A DNA stretch of 64,000 nt from Halorarius halobius. GTDB taxonomy: Archaea > Halobacteriota > Halobacteria > Halobacteriales > Haloarculaceae. The stretch covers positions 62,001 through 126,000 of the forward strand of contig NZ_CP101162.1 of the NCBI RefSeq assembly GCF_024298865.1, read 5' to 3'. The translations under genes and the position numbers were made by a program. The notes beneath the pieces are model-generated. The model had not been told where the DNA came from. It did no database searches and worked only from the letters and a program-made list of their open reading frames with translations. Of this stretch, positions 43,681 to 52,793 are shown piece after piece (within the stretch, counting starts at the first letter, position 1; each line of letters opens with the position of its first letter).

Positions 43681-44616
43681 ATGGTCCTCGATCGGCGAAC
43701 GGCCCTCCACCTCGCCGGAACAACGGTCGCCACAGCGCTCGCAGGCTGTGCATCGCTCACACCGGGTTCCTCCGCGAATTCAACGCAAGAGTACAGTCTC
43801 TCACTCGACCGGATCGAACAACCGCTCGTCGAATACGTTCTCTATCGACCGGGAGACGGCGTGTACGACCAGCCCGCTCACCGCGCATTATCGGCCATCC
43901 TTCCCGACGGTCGGCACACGACCTACGGCTACAAACCACTTCCCGAGGATGCGTACGTCGCTCACGAGGACCGGTACTATCAGACGAAAATCGTCGTCAC
44001 TGGCGAACAGCGAATGGCACGACCATTGGTTCGTGTCACCGCTATCCCACAGGATCAAGTTCCCGAAGACGCTCCGACCGTCGACTCACTCGCCCAGCCA
44101 GTCGGCCGCGTCATCAAAATCCTCCATAGCTACACCGTCACAAACGGGGAAAGCGGGAGTGCCGAGCTCCTCCGTGACGACGCGTACGTGCTGCGGCGGC
44201 CGTACGAACTGAACAGTCGATTAACGGACGACCTCGATGGGCAAATCGTCGCGATGGATCCCGAGAACCACTGGGCGTACCGAATCAATGTTACGACTGA
44301 ACGCCTCTACGAACCAGCATACACGGCACTCGCTATCGAAGTCGCTACCACGACAGACGCGTTTCGGGACATTGCATTCGCCGCCAGAGTCGATACCCGA
44401 CTCGACCCAGCCGAACTCGACACGCCCGTTCAACAGCTACTCGAACAGGTCATCGCTCGAGACCCCTATCGAGAAACGACTCCGCTCTCGACGGAGTATA
44501 CGAATCTAATTGACGCGCTTGATCTCGAACAGGTCGAGACTGCCTCGAACGGACACCATCTCTGGTACGACAACACGCTGTACCGATACGGCCTCTACAT
44601 CAACGACGCGAACTAG
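43681..44616 (+). CDS. Lipoprotein, unknown
   Basis: A 311-residue protein. The signal MVLDRRTALHLAGTTVATAL leads into the lipobox LAGC (Cys near residue 23). The ectodomain is acidic with N-x-T sites and a repeated Tyr-rich pattern (EPLVEYVLYRPGDGVY; YKPLPEDAYVAHEDRYYQTK). Upstream ATG at 43660 would add seven residues. No family is recognised. It faces the 44777 lipoprotein convergently. Confidence 0.65.
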   Translation: MVLDRRTALHLAGTTVATALAGCASLTPGSSANSTQEYSLSLDRIEQPLVEYVLYRPGDGVYDQPAHRALSAILPDGRHTTYGYKPLPEDAYVAHEDRYYQTKIVVTGEQRMARPLVRVTAIPQDQVPEDAPTVDSLAQPVGRVIKILHSYTVTNGESGSAELLRDDAYVLRRPYELNSRLTDDLDGQIVAMDPENHWAYRINVTTERLYEPAYTALAIEVATTTDAFRDIAFAARVDTRLDPAELDTPVQQLLEQVIARDPYRETTPLSTEYTNLIDALDLEQVETASNGHHLWYDNTLYRYGLYINDAN

Positions 44617-44776
44617 CTTTTCACTCCTGTTTGAGATCTAGCGTCGCTTGATCTGAGACACGCACTGTTCTGCCAACCAGTCCTGGACGAGACGCCTGGA
44701 CAGTAAATGAGCAGTTGAGCCGATTGGGAAGCGATTGTATCCCGGGGTCGAACACGGCCGGAATGATGATCGTTCC

Positions 44777-45253
44777 CTACGTCTCCACGTCCTGGAGTTC
44801 GATAATCGACCGTCGAACCGACCCCGCCAAATCGTAGTACGCAGAGAATTCCTTCCACTGCCCCGGTGGTTCCACGCGAAACTGGTACTGGAGCGGGCCT
44901 TCATACGACATCGACGGCCACACACGAAATCGGAACCAATCCGGACGATACCCCTTGTACGGCTCGTTAGAAGCTAGTCCTCCTACCGTGGAATTGAAAT
45001 TGAGTCGTAACAGTGGCGTGCTGTATTCGCGTTGAATCACCTGTTCAACCTCGACAGCTGCGTACCCGATTCCGTCCGTATCTCCTTCGCGTGGCGGATA
45101 CCGCCACAGGACCCGCTCGTTTTCGACCGTTGTTTCGGCATCGATCTGATCGGGCTCCGTCCCGGGTATGTGTCCGCTACACCCGGCAAGGCTCCCACAG
45201 ACCGCTGTCGCCACTCCAGAAAGGAGACGCCGTCGCGGAATATTTCTAGTCAC
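44777..45253 (-). CDS. Tat-exported lipoprotein, unknown
   Basis: A 158-residue protein starting at GTG 45253 (VTRNIPRRRLLSGVATAVCG), with a Tat motif and lipobox LAGC. The upstream TTG start would add eight residues of weak quality. The ectodomain is beta-rich with Tyr and Trp (GYRPDWFRFRVWPSMSYEGP). Unrecognised. It is convergent with the 43681 lipoprotein. Confidence 0.62.
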   Translation of the reverse strand: MTRNIPRRRLLSGVATAVCGSLAGCSGHIPGTEPDQIDAETTVENERVLWRYPPREGDTDGIGYAAVEVEQVIQREYSTPLLRLNFNSTVGGLASNEPYKGYRPDWFRFRVWPSMSYEGPLQYQFRVEPPGQWKEFSAYYDLAGSVRRSIIELQDVET

Positions 45254-45309
45254 AGTGGGCGGAGTAGAGGGAATCAACTGTAACCGATGCGTATTGGCGA
45301 CCCTGTGGA

Positions 45310-46047
45310 TTAGATAGCTGACTCGATCGTCGTCTGTAGCTCCTCGCGAATCTGGCCAACGTCAGTCGAGTCGATCGTGAGGCTCGTCTTTCGTTCGTCC
45401 GTTTCCGCCATCTCGCTCAGTAGCCCCCCACGACGGTCGACTTCGAGGAACACGGTGAGGCTCTCACGGTCAGGGAGCGCAACCAGCTCGATCTCATCCA
45501 GTGATCCGTGGAAGGGACCACTGTTAGCGCGGAACTCGAATTTCTGGATGAAACGCTGTCTGGAGGCGTATCGCCCGTACGGATCCGCTTCACACTCCGC
45601 CGTGCGGAGCGAGAGTCCGAGGTCGTCCATCGCGTCAAAGACTGCCTGCAGACGCGGTGTCGGCTTGACCTCCAGGTAGTCTTTATCTTCGGGATCGACG
45701 GCAAGGTCGATATCGAGTTCTGTTTCGACCCATACGTCGATCTGCCCGAGCGTTATCGGCGTACTGTACGGGATGTCGATCGTGACCGGCCGTGTCTCTT
45801 CTTGCCCCGGCTCGATCGTCAGGCCGTCCGTCAGCGTGAAGCGATCGATATCGGTCTCCTGGTATCCATCGTCGGTCAGATACCGCGTCTCGAGTTCGAA
45901 TCTGATCGTTCCGACCTCTTGCTCGACGTCCCCGCCAGTAATGTGGACCTCGGCGTCGAGAGTCTCACCTGGACGGACAGTTTCGGAGGGCAGGACGGTA
46001 TCGACAGTGGCATTCCCGATGCCAATGCTTGCAAGGACCTTCTTCAT
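45310..46047 (-). CDS. spo0M: Spo0M-family (sporulation-control-like) arrestin-fold protein
   Basis: A 245-residue protein, MKKVLASIGIGNATVDTVLP..., with the double beta-sandwich of the Spo0M family: RPGETLDAEVHITGG in the first sandwich, then RFELETRYLTDDGYQETDID, a WVETELDIDLAVDPEDKDYL segment and a second domain ending in a helix. Spo0M proteins are arrestin-like and of unclear function outside Bacillus. Full length. Confidence 0.88.
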   Translation of the reverse strand: MKKVLASIGIGNATVDTVLPSETVRPGETLDAEVHITGGDVEQEVGTIRFELETRYLTDDGYQETDIDRFTLTDGLTIEPGQEETRPVTIDIPYSTPITLGQIDVWVETELDIDLAVDPEDKDYLEVKPTPRLQAVFDAMDDLGLSLRTAECEADPYGRYASRQRFIQKFEFRANSGPFHGSLDEIELVALPDRESLTVFLEVDRRGGLLSEMAETDERKTSLTIDSTDVGQIREELQTTIESAI

Positions 46048-46141
46048 AGCTCCACCCAGATGTGTACGATCCGGCAGTGTAACTGTACGGGTAACTCAAA
46101 CGTCACCGAGGTTTACAATCTCTCCGTGTCTACGGTCACCT

Positions 46142-46621
46142 ATGGTCTCCCGTCACACCCTCCGAAACATCCTCCTCGGTCGTGATGTCGCCATCGCCTA
46201 CGCGCTCATCGTCGCGCTGTACCTCCTGAAATTCATTCCGTTCCAGCCCGTACAGATCCCGCCCTATCTCCTGATTGTCGCCTACGATCTCGTCGAAGTC
46301 GCACTTCCGTTTCTTACCCCGTACTACCCGATCGCATTCCCGCTGTTCCTGTACGTGCTCGCTATCGGTGGCGCGGGACTCACGCGGAAACTTCGGGCCA
46401 CTGATAGTGAACAGTCAGCTTGGGTGCAGACACTCGGCGGTGTCTGTCTCATCATCAGTATCTTCTCACTCGGCTTCGGCGCATTCGTCGGCGGCCCCCT
46501 CGTCTCCCCGACAGATAACCCGACACCGCTGGCTATCACTGGCACGACGGGTATCATCTTTCTCGTGGTAGCCTGGTGGTTGCTTGGCCGTCCGACTATC
46601 AAATCCGCCACCCCCGCTTGA
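46142..46621 (+). CDS. Four-helix membrane protein
   Basis: A 159-residue protein (MVSRHTLRNILLGRDVAIAY...), with helices at about residues 18-36, 58-80, 97-118 and 128-148. Unrecognised. ATG 46142 follows a TTTACAAT box about 25 bases upstream and is divergent from the Spo0M gene. Confidence 0.62.
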   Translation: MVSRHTLRNILLGRDVAIAYALIVALYLLKFIPFQPVQIPPYLLIVAYDLVEVALPFLTPYYPIAFPLFLYVLAIGGAGLTRKLRATDSEQSAWVQTLGGVCLIISIFSLGFGAFVGGPLVSPTDNPTPLAITGTTGIIFLVVAWWLLGRPTIKSATPA

Positions 46622-46661
46622 ACGAAAAATCACCCCGAGAGCAGTCGTCCTATTGAGGAAA

Positions 46662-46994
46662 CTACGTGGTCTGATGCGAACTAATCCGGGTGCCAACCGC
46701 AAAGATGAGACAAAGCACTACGCTGAACGCGGTGCCGACAGTAAGTAGCCACATCAGTAACTCGTACGGCGTCCGAACGACCAGCGGTTTGCCCAACAGC
46801 AGGAGGTACTGACGATACAACGTACTATCGAACGAGAACACGATGACGAATCCGATGAGACTCAGGATGCCAATGCCGAGCGTCCACGCAACCTTCGTTC
46901 GAACCGGAAGTGCTCGTCGATGCGCATCACCAAAGACCACAACCATCGTGAGAAGCACGATCGGCGGTACGAAGAGCATCGGGTGGAGGGCCAT
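46662..46994 (-). CDS. Four-helix small membrane protein
   Basis: A 110-residue protein, MALHPMLFVPPIVLLTMVVV..., with four hydrophobic segments and basic loops. Unrecognised. It is convergent with the gene at 46142. Confidence 0.58.
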   Translation of the reverse strand: MALHPMLFVPPIVLLTMVVVFGDAHRRALPVRTKVAWTLGIGILSLIGFVIVFSFDSTLYRQYLLLLGKPLVVRTPYELLMWLLTVGTAFSVVLCLIFAVGTRISSHQTT

Positions 46995-47200
46995 GCTTGA
47001 GAGCGAGGACGGAAACCAAGATAAATCTGCGGTGCGGATAGTGGCTGGTCTGGGTTCACCACGTCCCTCTCTTGAAGGGGTCCGTTCAATACGCGAAAGG
47101 GAACATATCTAGTGAGGGACAACCAGTCTTGCCTGCCAAGAGTGGTTGCAACTCATCAAAAGAGATTTGTCAGTATCTGTTGCATATCCGGTCGCTTGAT

Positions 47201-47383
47201 ATGGATGACTCCACCATTATTCAATTGACAACACTTTGGTTCGTCATCTTGGTATTCATCCAAACCGGATCTGGCGGATCTGGGCCGTTACTTACCACAA
47301 TCGGAGTTCTGGCAATTTTCCTTGCCTATCTCCTCCCCGTCACTATACTCGTGTTCCTCGGTGTCCGACTGCTCGGTGAGTAA
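47201..47383 (+). CDS. 60-residue membrane protein
   Basis: MDDSTIIQLTTLWFVILVFI followed by a Gly-rich turn and a second helix (IGVLAIFLAYLLPVTILVFL). Two helices, acidic N-terminus. It is the first of three consecutive tiny membrane proteins on this strand. An upstream in-frame ATG gives a poor leader. Confidence 0.55.
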   Translation: MDDSTIIQLTTLWFVILVFIQTGSGGSGPLLTTIGVLAIFLAYLLPVTILVFLGVRLLGE

Positions 47384-47499
47384 GGTATCCGGCAAGCGAG
47401 TCGATGTCCTGTGTCGGTATTTCTTTCTGGAAGAAGCTATGTCCGGATTCCAATCCAGCATCACCCAAGACACAAATATTCCGCATCTGAAAATGGTGT

Positions 47500-47637
47500 A
47501 TGCACGGCCCGGAACACTGGTTTGGTTTGCTACGAGCGTGGCTCATTATCGGGCTCTTCATCTACGCCGTCTGGTCGTCTCTCGAATTGATTCACGCCCA
47601 ACTGAATCGAATTCGTCAGCGAATCGTTAGTCCGTGA
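47500..47637 (+). CDS. 45-residue membrane micro-protein
   Basis: MHGPEHWFGLLRAWLIIGLF then IYAVWSSLELIHAQLNRIRQ and RIVSP. One transmembrane helix (residues about 12-29) followed by a basic amphipathic helix. The ATG and stop are clean; no known family. Confidence 0.5.
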   Translation: MHGPEHWFGLLRAWLIIGLFIYAVWSSLELIHAQLNRIRQRIVSP

Positions 47638-47661
47638 TGACCTAATCGTATCCGTATCGCC

Positions 47662-47784
47662 TTGATTTCGGTTGAAAGTTGGTCACCACTTCTCTTCCTC
47701 GTGTACATCCTCGCAACGGTTGGTGGTCTACTCGCTTGGCGCTACCTCTGGTGGCGAACTCAAGGTGGTTCACAGAACATGTAG
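47662..47784 (+). CDS. 40-residue membrane micro-protein
   Basis: TTG start; LISVESWSPLLFLVYILATV then GGLLAWRYLWWRTQGGSQNM. One helix with a tryptophan-rich interface (WRYLWWR). TTG is a weak start, so the true initiation is uncertain. It follows the 45-residue frame within 24 bases. Confidence 0.35.
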   Translation: MISVESWSPLLFLVYILATVGGLLAWRYLWWRTQGGSQNM

Positions 47785-47863
47785 CTCCTGCTCTCCAACC
47801 GGGCATTTGGACCACTATTCTCCTATCGGAACTCGATTGTGGTGATCGCTGCTAGACAGTAGA

Positions 47864-48718
47864 TTAACGGCCCTCTAGGGGCATCTCGTTTAGCGCAGCC
47901 CGCACGGCATCGACATCCGAAATATCAGCTCGATCACAGCGATGTGACGGTCGCCACCACACGGCTGACCGGATTACGAGTGCCTCGTCCGACAGTTCAT
48001 AACTCGTGTACGCAGACCACGGTCGGAATTGACGCTGCAGTGGATGTTCGACGACGAGTCCGGCATCCGTCACGCGAAACGTCCGCGGGTTCAACACGTT
48101 CATCAGCACGACGCCGACGAACAGCAAGTAGTACAACCGCCATCCCCACTCGGAGTCGAACACGAAGGCAGCAAGGATCCCGAGGGTACTGGCGGTGAAC
48201 GCCACGATCGAGACGCCGCCAGCAATCCGCCGCCACCGACGTGGCCACCGCGCTTCCCACTCCACGAGTTTGACTACGTCCTCGAGGGCAGCGTTCGCGT
48301 GTCGTGTTCGACTCATCGCGACCAGCGTGATGCCGAGCAGCATCCCGCCAGCCGTCCCGAGCACCGCGAGTGGGGCCGCGATGTCAGGTGGTTCGACACC
48401 GAGAGCAGCCCCACCGAATACGCCACCAAACCAACCGAACGGCAACACGACGAGCAACCAGACGGCATCGTGGCGCCCAAGGATGACAGCCAGCCCGGGC
48501 GTCCGTGATACGACCAAGCCAGCGACACCGGTCACACCCGTCACGGCGACGAGCAAGCCGATGTAGAGAACTGCAGCGTCGGTGACGACCCGTGACACAG
48601 CGAGGACAAGTGCTGGGGCGGCGAGGGCGGCTACGTAGAGGCCTGCGACGAACGCGTACTCCCCATCAGGGCGTTCAGCGTTCGGTTGACCCAGCGCAGA
48701 CCGTGTAGACGCCGCCAT
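47864..48718 (-). CDS. Membrane protein with C-terminal PH-like segment
   Basis: A 284-residue protein (MAASTRSALGQPNAERPDGE...). Six helices extend to about residue 205, then a soluble beta-rich tail starts TFRVTDAGLVVEHPLQRQFR, like a bPH/PH-like domain (alternating strands with W and R), and ends in RADISDVDAVRAALNEMPLE. ATG 48718 is preferred over one 27 bases upstream. Function unknown; similar layout to the protein at 31050. Confidence 0.65.
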   Translation of the reverse strand: MAASTRSALGQPNAERPDGEYAFVAGLYVAALAAPALVLAVSRVVTDAAVLYIGLLVAVTGVTGVAGLVVSRTPGLAVILGRHDAVWLLVVLPFGWFGGVFGGAALGVEPPDIAAPLAVLGTAGGMLLGITLVAMSRTRHANAALEDVVKLVEWEARWPRRWRRIAGGVSIVAFTASTLGILAAFVFDSEWGWRLYYLLFVGVVLMNVLNPRTFRVTDAGLVVEHPLQRQFRPWSAYTSYELSDEALVIRSAVWWRPSHRCDRADISDVDAVRAALNEMPLEGR

Positions 48719-48795
48719 AGAGTGCCGTTCTACTCCGATCAGCAAAAGACTCCCTACTGTGAGAGTTTTAGTATCGTTGTAGACAAATCACGGAT

Positions 48796-49119
48796 ATGTT
48801 TGGGTTGCCCTCCATGGCCCTCCAGTGGCTCGGGGTCGGTGTACTGCTCTTGACCGCAGGAGCATTAATCAAGTTCCGCGGATGGACGTTCCTCTTGGCG
48901 GGGTACGACAAGACGTCGCCAGTCCCCGACGGAGTCGTCGCTGACATCGCAGGAAACACCGTCCTCCGAATTGGATTGGCAGCAATCGCGCTCGGTGTCC
49001 TCATCGTCATCACTGATATCCCATCGTATCTTCCCGTCGTCTTTGAGGTGATTATCCTCCTCGCCGTCGTACGACTGATCTATCGGCTATATACCTACAC
49101 ACCGGCTAACACGACATGA
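48796..49119 (+). CDS. DUF3784 membrane protein
   Basis: A 107-residue protein. The DUF3784 signature is clear near the N-terminus: GALIKFRGWTFLLAGYDKTS (K-F-x-G-x-T-W/F-L-x-A-G-Y), followed by ADIAGNTVLRIGLAAIALGV and a third helix. Typical of small bacterial and archaeal membrane proteins of unknown function. It is divergent from the gene at 47864. Confidence 0.85.
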   Translation: MFGLPSMALQWLGVGVLLLTAGALIKFRGWTFLLAGYDKTSPVPDGVVADIAGNTVLRIGLAAIALGVLIVITDIPSYLPVVFEVIILLAVVRLIYRLYTYTPANTT

Positions 49120-49193
49120 CTCGTAACCTGCGTCTGAGAACACGCGCGAGTGACAGAAGACTCACCCGCCACTGAGCGAGACCAATCTCAAGG

Positions 49194-49631
49194 ATGACCC
49201 ATCCCGATCCGCACGAACACTTCAAACCGGTGAACGTCGATATTTCCGACGGCATTTATCGCGTTGTGGGAAGTGACGAAGGGACTGTGACCCTTCTCCG
49301 CGTCGCGGACGCTAACGAACGACGTATCCATACTGGCGAAGTCGTGACTGTCTCGCTCGACGAGTTCACTGGATTCACTCCAGCTGAGAATCCTGATGGA
49401 AATCGGCCACTGGGAGCGACTCTCACGTCACACCTAGAGATGGGATACTGGTCGATACGAGTCTTTCTGCAGCAACTTGCTTCGAATTTGATTCCAGCGA
49501 CTATAGCTATGACCCTTGTAATTGTGGGCGTATTCGGAGATCAGATCCTCTCACTACCTGATGTTGTGTTTGGTGGCTTGATTCTCCTCGGCAGCCTTGG
49601 CCTCGCATTCATCGGTGGCGGCCGCCTGTAG
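49194..49631 (+). CDS. Membrane protein with N-terminal beta domain
   Basis: A 145-residue protein: a soluble half with a beta pattern (DGIYRVVGSDEGTVTLLRVA; RIHTGEVVTVSLDEFTGFTP) and two C-terminal helices (LIPATIAMTLVIVGVFGDQI; VVFGGLILLGSLGLAFIGGG). Unrecognised family. It lies 75 bases downstream of the DUF3784 gene on the same strand. Confidence 0.62.
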   Translation: MTHPDPHEHFKPVNVDISDGIYRVVGSDEGTVTLLRVADANERRIHTGEVVTVSLDEFTGFTPAENPDGNRPLGATLTSHLEMGYWSIRVFLQQLASNLIPATIAMTLVIVGVFGDQILSLPDVVFGGLILLGSLGLAFIGGGRL

Positions 49632-50328
49632 TGGAAGCGGGTATCTCCAGTACGAACTACCTGGTGTTCATCGTTCATCGAAACCCATCGAGCATCGGTA
49701 AGACACAAGACACTTCTCACAATCAGTTGACCAGCCGAGTGTGTCCCCTGCAGATCCCCCCTCCACGCAGTCCGGATTACCACGTCCCAAGTCATCTCAG
49801 CCCTGGTCCCGTCGAGCTGTTCTCGCAGCTGTCGGCACGGTGACCGCGAGCACACTCGCCGGCTGCAGTACCCTCCGGAACGATTCGGACACCGCACCGT
49901 TCCACGATGGCGATTGGCGGTCGTATGGGAATGGCCCGAGGAACGTAAACCGGGTCGCCAGCGGCGCACCAGAGCCCGACGACCAGCAGATCCTCACCTC
50001 GGGTGGCTGGCCGTACACGCCGCCTGTCGTCCACGAGAACGCCGTGTACTTCGCCGCTGACCGGCAGATCACCGCGGTCACGACCGACGGCAGTGAACGC
50101 TGGTCACGAGACCTCGAAGTCGAAGTATCCGGAACGCCGGCCATTGATCCCGTGCGGAGTCGGCTCTACGTCCCGACGCGAATCGTCCGAACCTCGAACA
50201 GTCACGATCCAGTGCCGGCATCAGTAACTGTCCTCTCGCTTTCGGACGGGAAAGTTGTCAGTACACTCCGCGTCGGTGACCGTCGAACATATGGCGTAAC
50301 TGTCGGTGCAGGCGACGTGTACGCTCGA

Positions 50329-51374
50329 CGCTCTTGTGCAAAGCTGTGGAAAGACCGTATAGTTACACTGAGCCGGCGCTAATCGGGCGATATGTCTTCT
50401 GCTCAGCCAGTGTTCGGGAGCCTGTTTCGCCAGTTGATTGAGCTGGGCGTCATCAAGATCGACACGGAGCCGCTCGATGCCCGCATCGAGCGGCGACTCA
50501 AGGAGTTTTGGGAGAATACATCCTGTCCACGGTGCGGTCACCAGAGTATCGTGACGTGGGAACAACTCGACCGTATCTGGTGCCGTGACTGCGATTTTAA
50601 GCCGGTCTACACCTATGGGACGCCGTTCCACGAGAAGCACCTCTCCTGCGGTGAGGTGCTTCTCGCGTTCACGCTTTACGCCGATACATTGCTCAGTATC
50701 AACCAGATCGCGCCGTTTCTCGATCGAGCCTACAGAACCGTTCACACCGCGATTCGAGAGGTGGAAGCCGTGGTTCAGCGCGGCTTCCCCGTCGTTTGGG
50801 GCCTACTCGACCAGACCATCGATGGACCGACGCAGGTAGACGAATCTGGCGAGGTCTGTTCTGGCTACAAAGGCCAAGAGCCGCCGCGGAACAGTCGTTC
50901 ACGCGGCGGCTCGACCCAGACTGGCCGTTCACGCTGGCGGGGGCGCCACGGTGATCAGCTGACGCTCGTCGCGGCAAGCCGCGACTCGCTTCGGGTGATT
51001 CGTGGGCAACGGGGCATCGATTACGAAGGCGACCTTGAACCGGTGATTCAGGAGGCTGAAGACCTCTCCCAGCCACTGGGAGAGGTCTGGACCGACGGAC
51101 TCCAAGCCTACCGAGAGATGGATCGTGACCACCGAACGGTCGTGCACAAAGAGACATACGTCTCGCCCGACGGAGTCCATATTAACCAGGTTGAGTGCCT
51201 GTTTTCGCTCGTCCAGCCGTGGCTGCGGAAGTTCCGCGGCCTGTCCAAGCAGGGCTTGGAACAGGCCGCTCACACCTTCGGCATCGTTCGCTCCCTCACT
51301 CTGGCTGGCGAATCCACCGAGTCAATCATTGATTGTCTCGTTATCGGGTCTTTCCGTAGTTCTGCATAAGAGCG
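50329..51374 (+). mobile_element. IS1595-type insertion sequence, 1046 bp
   Basis: The element carries one transposase gene. The ends form terminal inverted repeats: CGCTCTTGTGCAAAGCTGTG on the left and, in reverse complement, CGCTCTTATGCAGAACTACG on the right, then GGAAAGACC in both. A direct repeat CGCTCGA flanks it (50322-50328 and 51375-51381); seven bases are exact and an eighth mismatches. IS1595 elements make 8-bp duplications. The close flanking repeat suggests fairly recent insertion. Confidence 0.85.
50392..51369 (+). CDS. IS1595-type transposase
   Basis: A 325-residue transposase. An N-terminal zinc ribbon (CPRCGHQSIVTWEQLDRIWC then RDC) at about residues 43-65 is followed by a helix-turn-helix-like segment (LSINQIAPFLDRAYRTVHTA) and an IS1595-type DDE/DDN catalytic domain: D in LLDQTIDGPTQVDESGEVCS, D in GEVWTDGLQAYREMD, and N/E in HINQVECLFSLVQPWLRKF. 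The stop lies five bases inside the right inverted repeat. It is probably active in sequence terms. Confidence 0.92.
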   Translation: MSSAQPVFGSLFRQLIELGVIKIDTEPLDARIERRLKEFWENTSCPRCGHQSIVTWEQLDRIWCRDCDFKPVYTYGTPFHEKHLSCGEVLLAFTLYADTLLSINQIAPFLDRAYRTVHTAIREVEAVVQRGFPVVWGLLDQTIDGPTQVDESGEVCSGYKGQEPPRNSRSRGGSTQTGRSRWRGRHGDQLTLVAASRDSLRVIRGQRGIDYEGDLEPVIQEAEDLSQPLGEVWTDGLQAYREMDRDHRTVVHKETYVSPDGVHINQVECLFSLVQPWLRKFRGLSKQGLEQAAHTFGIVRSLTLAGESTESIIDCLVIGSFRSSA

Positions 51375-52273
51375 CGCTCGAAGCGCGACCGCCTGCGTCA
51401 GGCTCGCCCCCGACGGCACCGAACGCTGGCAACGATCGCTCGATCCTCTCATCTACGACGAGTACAACCTCGGAGACTCCACCGCAACGCAGATCGCCCC
51501 CGCCGTCACTGAGGACGGAGTGTACGTTCCTGACCGGAACGCACTCGTAAAACTTGATTCCGAGACCGGGAAGGAACGCTGGCGCATCCCCGTGGATACA
51601 CCGTACGCTGCATCGGTCGTCGACGACAGCGGCGTCGTTCAGACAGGCTGGCAAGAAACCGTCGCAGTCACGCATTCAGGTGAGGTTCGGTGGCGGCGAG
51701 ATCTGCACAGTCGTGCTGCCGCTGCGGCAGCCGCCAACGGCGATATCTATGTCGCCGCGGGCGACCTCCATGAACTCGACCCAGAAACCGGGAACACAAA
51801 CTGGCAAGCACATCTCCCGAGTGAAGGCACAGCCGCCCCCGTCGTGACCGACCAGGCCGTCATCGCTGCCAGTGGAGATCTCCGGGGATTCCGCAGGAAT
51901 ACTGGTGGTATCCTCGCTCCCGACCGCATCGCATGGCGAACCTCGACAGTCCACGCGGCGGCGTTCTCGTCCCCGGTAATCGCGGCCGGCCGCGTATTCG
52001 TCGTCAGCCCAACTGGCCTGGTGGCGCTCCGGTCTGGAGAGGCCAATTGAAGGCATCCACGTTCCAGCAACGGTTCACCCGTTTCATAGACTACGTCATT
52101 CCGGATTCTGATGGAAGGGTCAGCTGTTAGTACCACCTATGGCAGTAGGTCAAAGTTTGGCTCATTGACGGATAGGCGGTACTGATATTTAGTGGGTGGA
52201 CTAAACCGGCGAGCTTGAGGATTCTGTCTGGATGACCGAATGCATATAGCCATAGGAACAAAATATTCGGCGT

Positions 52274-52690
52274 ATGACTGCCCTGAAAACCCTCCACAAG
52301 ACAGGTAAACTCCCTCGAATTGGCTATCGTGGGCTCTCTGCAATCCTGGGAGTTGTAACGCTGGTAACATTCGGGACTGAACGATTCCTGTATGAAACGG
52401 CTGGTCAATCACTTGGAGAAGTGCCTGCGTATGTGATTGGAAGTGTCCTCCTCGTCGTCGGGGCGAGCGCCTTCTACGCGTCAATAAACGGTAAAGGCAT
52501 CAGAACGGCAGTTCTCCTCTCGTTCGGGCCGGTTGGTGGACTCTTAGTGTACCTAATTGGGTATCACCTTGTCTTGCCCCCGAGTACTGACTCTCCGACG
52601 TGGCTCATCTTCCTCGCCTTTGCCGGGGGCCTCCTTGCGATTGGGACTATAGCACACCTTTGTGGTCGTTTAGTCCAAAACGTGGTCTAA
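52274..52690 (+). CDS. Four-helix membrane protein
   Basis: A 138-residue protein (MTALKTLHKTGKLPRIGYRG...). Helices lie at about residues 22-40, 50-68, 78-96 and 108-128. Unrecognised. The gene is fairly AT-rich compared with neighbours, as often in transferred DNA. Confidence 0.58.
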   Translation: MTALKTLHKTGKLPRIGYRGLSAILGVVTLVTFGTERFLYETAGQSLGEVPAYVIGSVLLVVGASAFYASINGKGIRTAVLLSFGPVGGLLVYLIGYHLVLPPSTDSPTWLIFLAFAGGLLAIGTIAHLCGRLVQNVV

Positions 52691-52793
52691 ACCTTTTGGA
52701 GCTTTAGCTGCTCAAATTCTCCCCTGGCAGTTGCCGAAGGGAGGACACTCCTTGACAGACAACACTTATCAGATTATCTGTAAAATTAGTTGT

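Larger units (their letters stand above)
47384..47863. other. Region with two sub-50-residue membrane frames
   Basis: Apart from the two micro-protein frames listed separately (47500 and 47662), nothing else is supported. It is more AT-rich than the surroundings. The minus-strand gene at 47864 ends at its right-hand edge. Confidence 0.4.
49741..52050 (+). pseudogene. PQQ-type propeller lipoprotein split by an IS1595-type insertion
   Basis: A GTG-started frame with a Tat signal and lipobox (WSRRAVLAAVGTVTASTLAG, then C) runs to 50328 and encodes the first blades. After the insertion the frame resumes at 51375 with blades such as LVKLDSETGKERWRIPVDTP and HELDPETGNTNWQAHLP and stops at 52050. 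Removing the element plus one direct repeat restores one uninterrupted 418-residue protein, close in length to the intact 422-residue homologue at 37077. As it stands the gene cannot make the full propeller; a truncated secreted fragment is possible. Confidence 0.85.
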
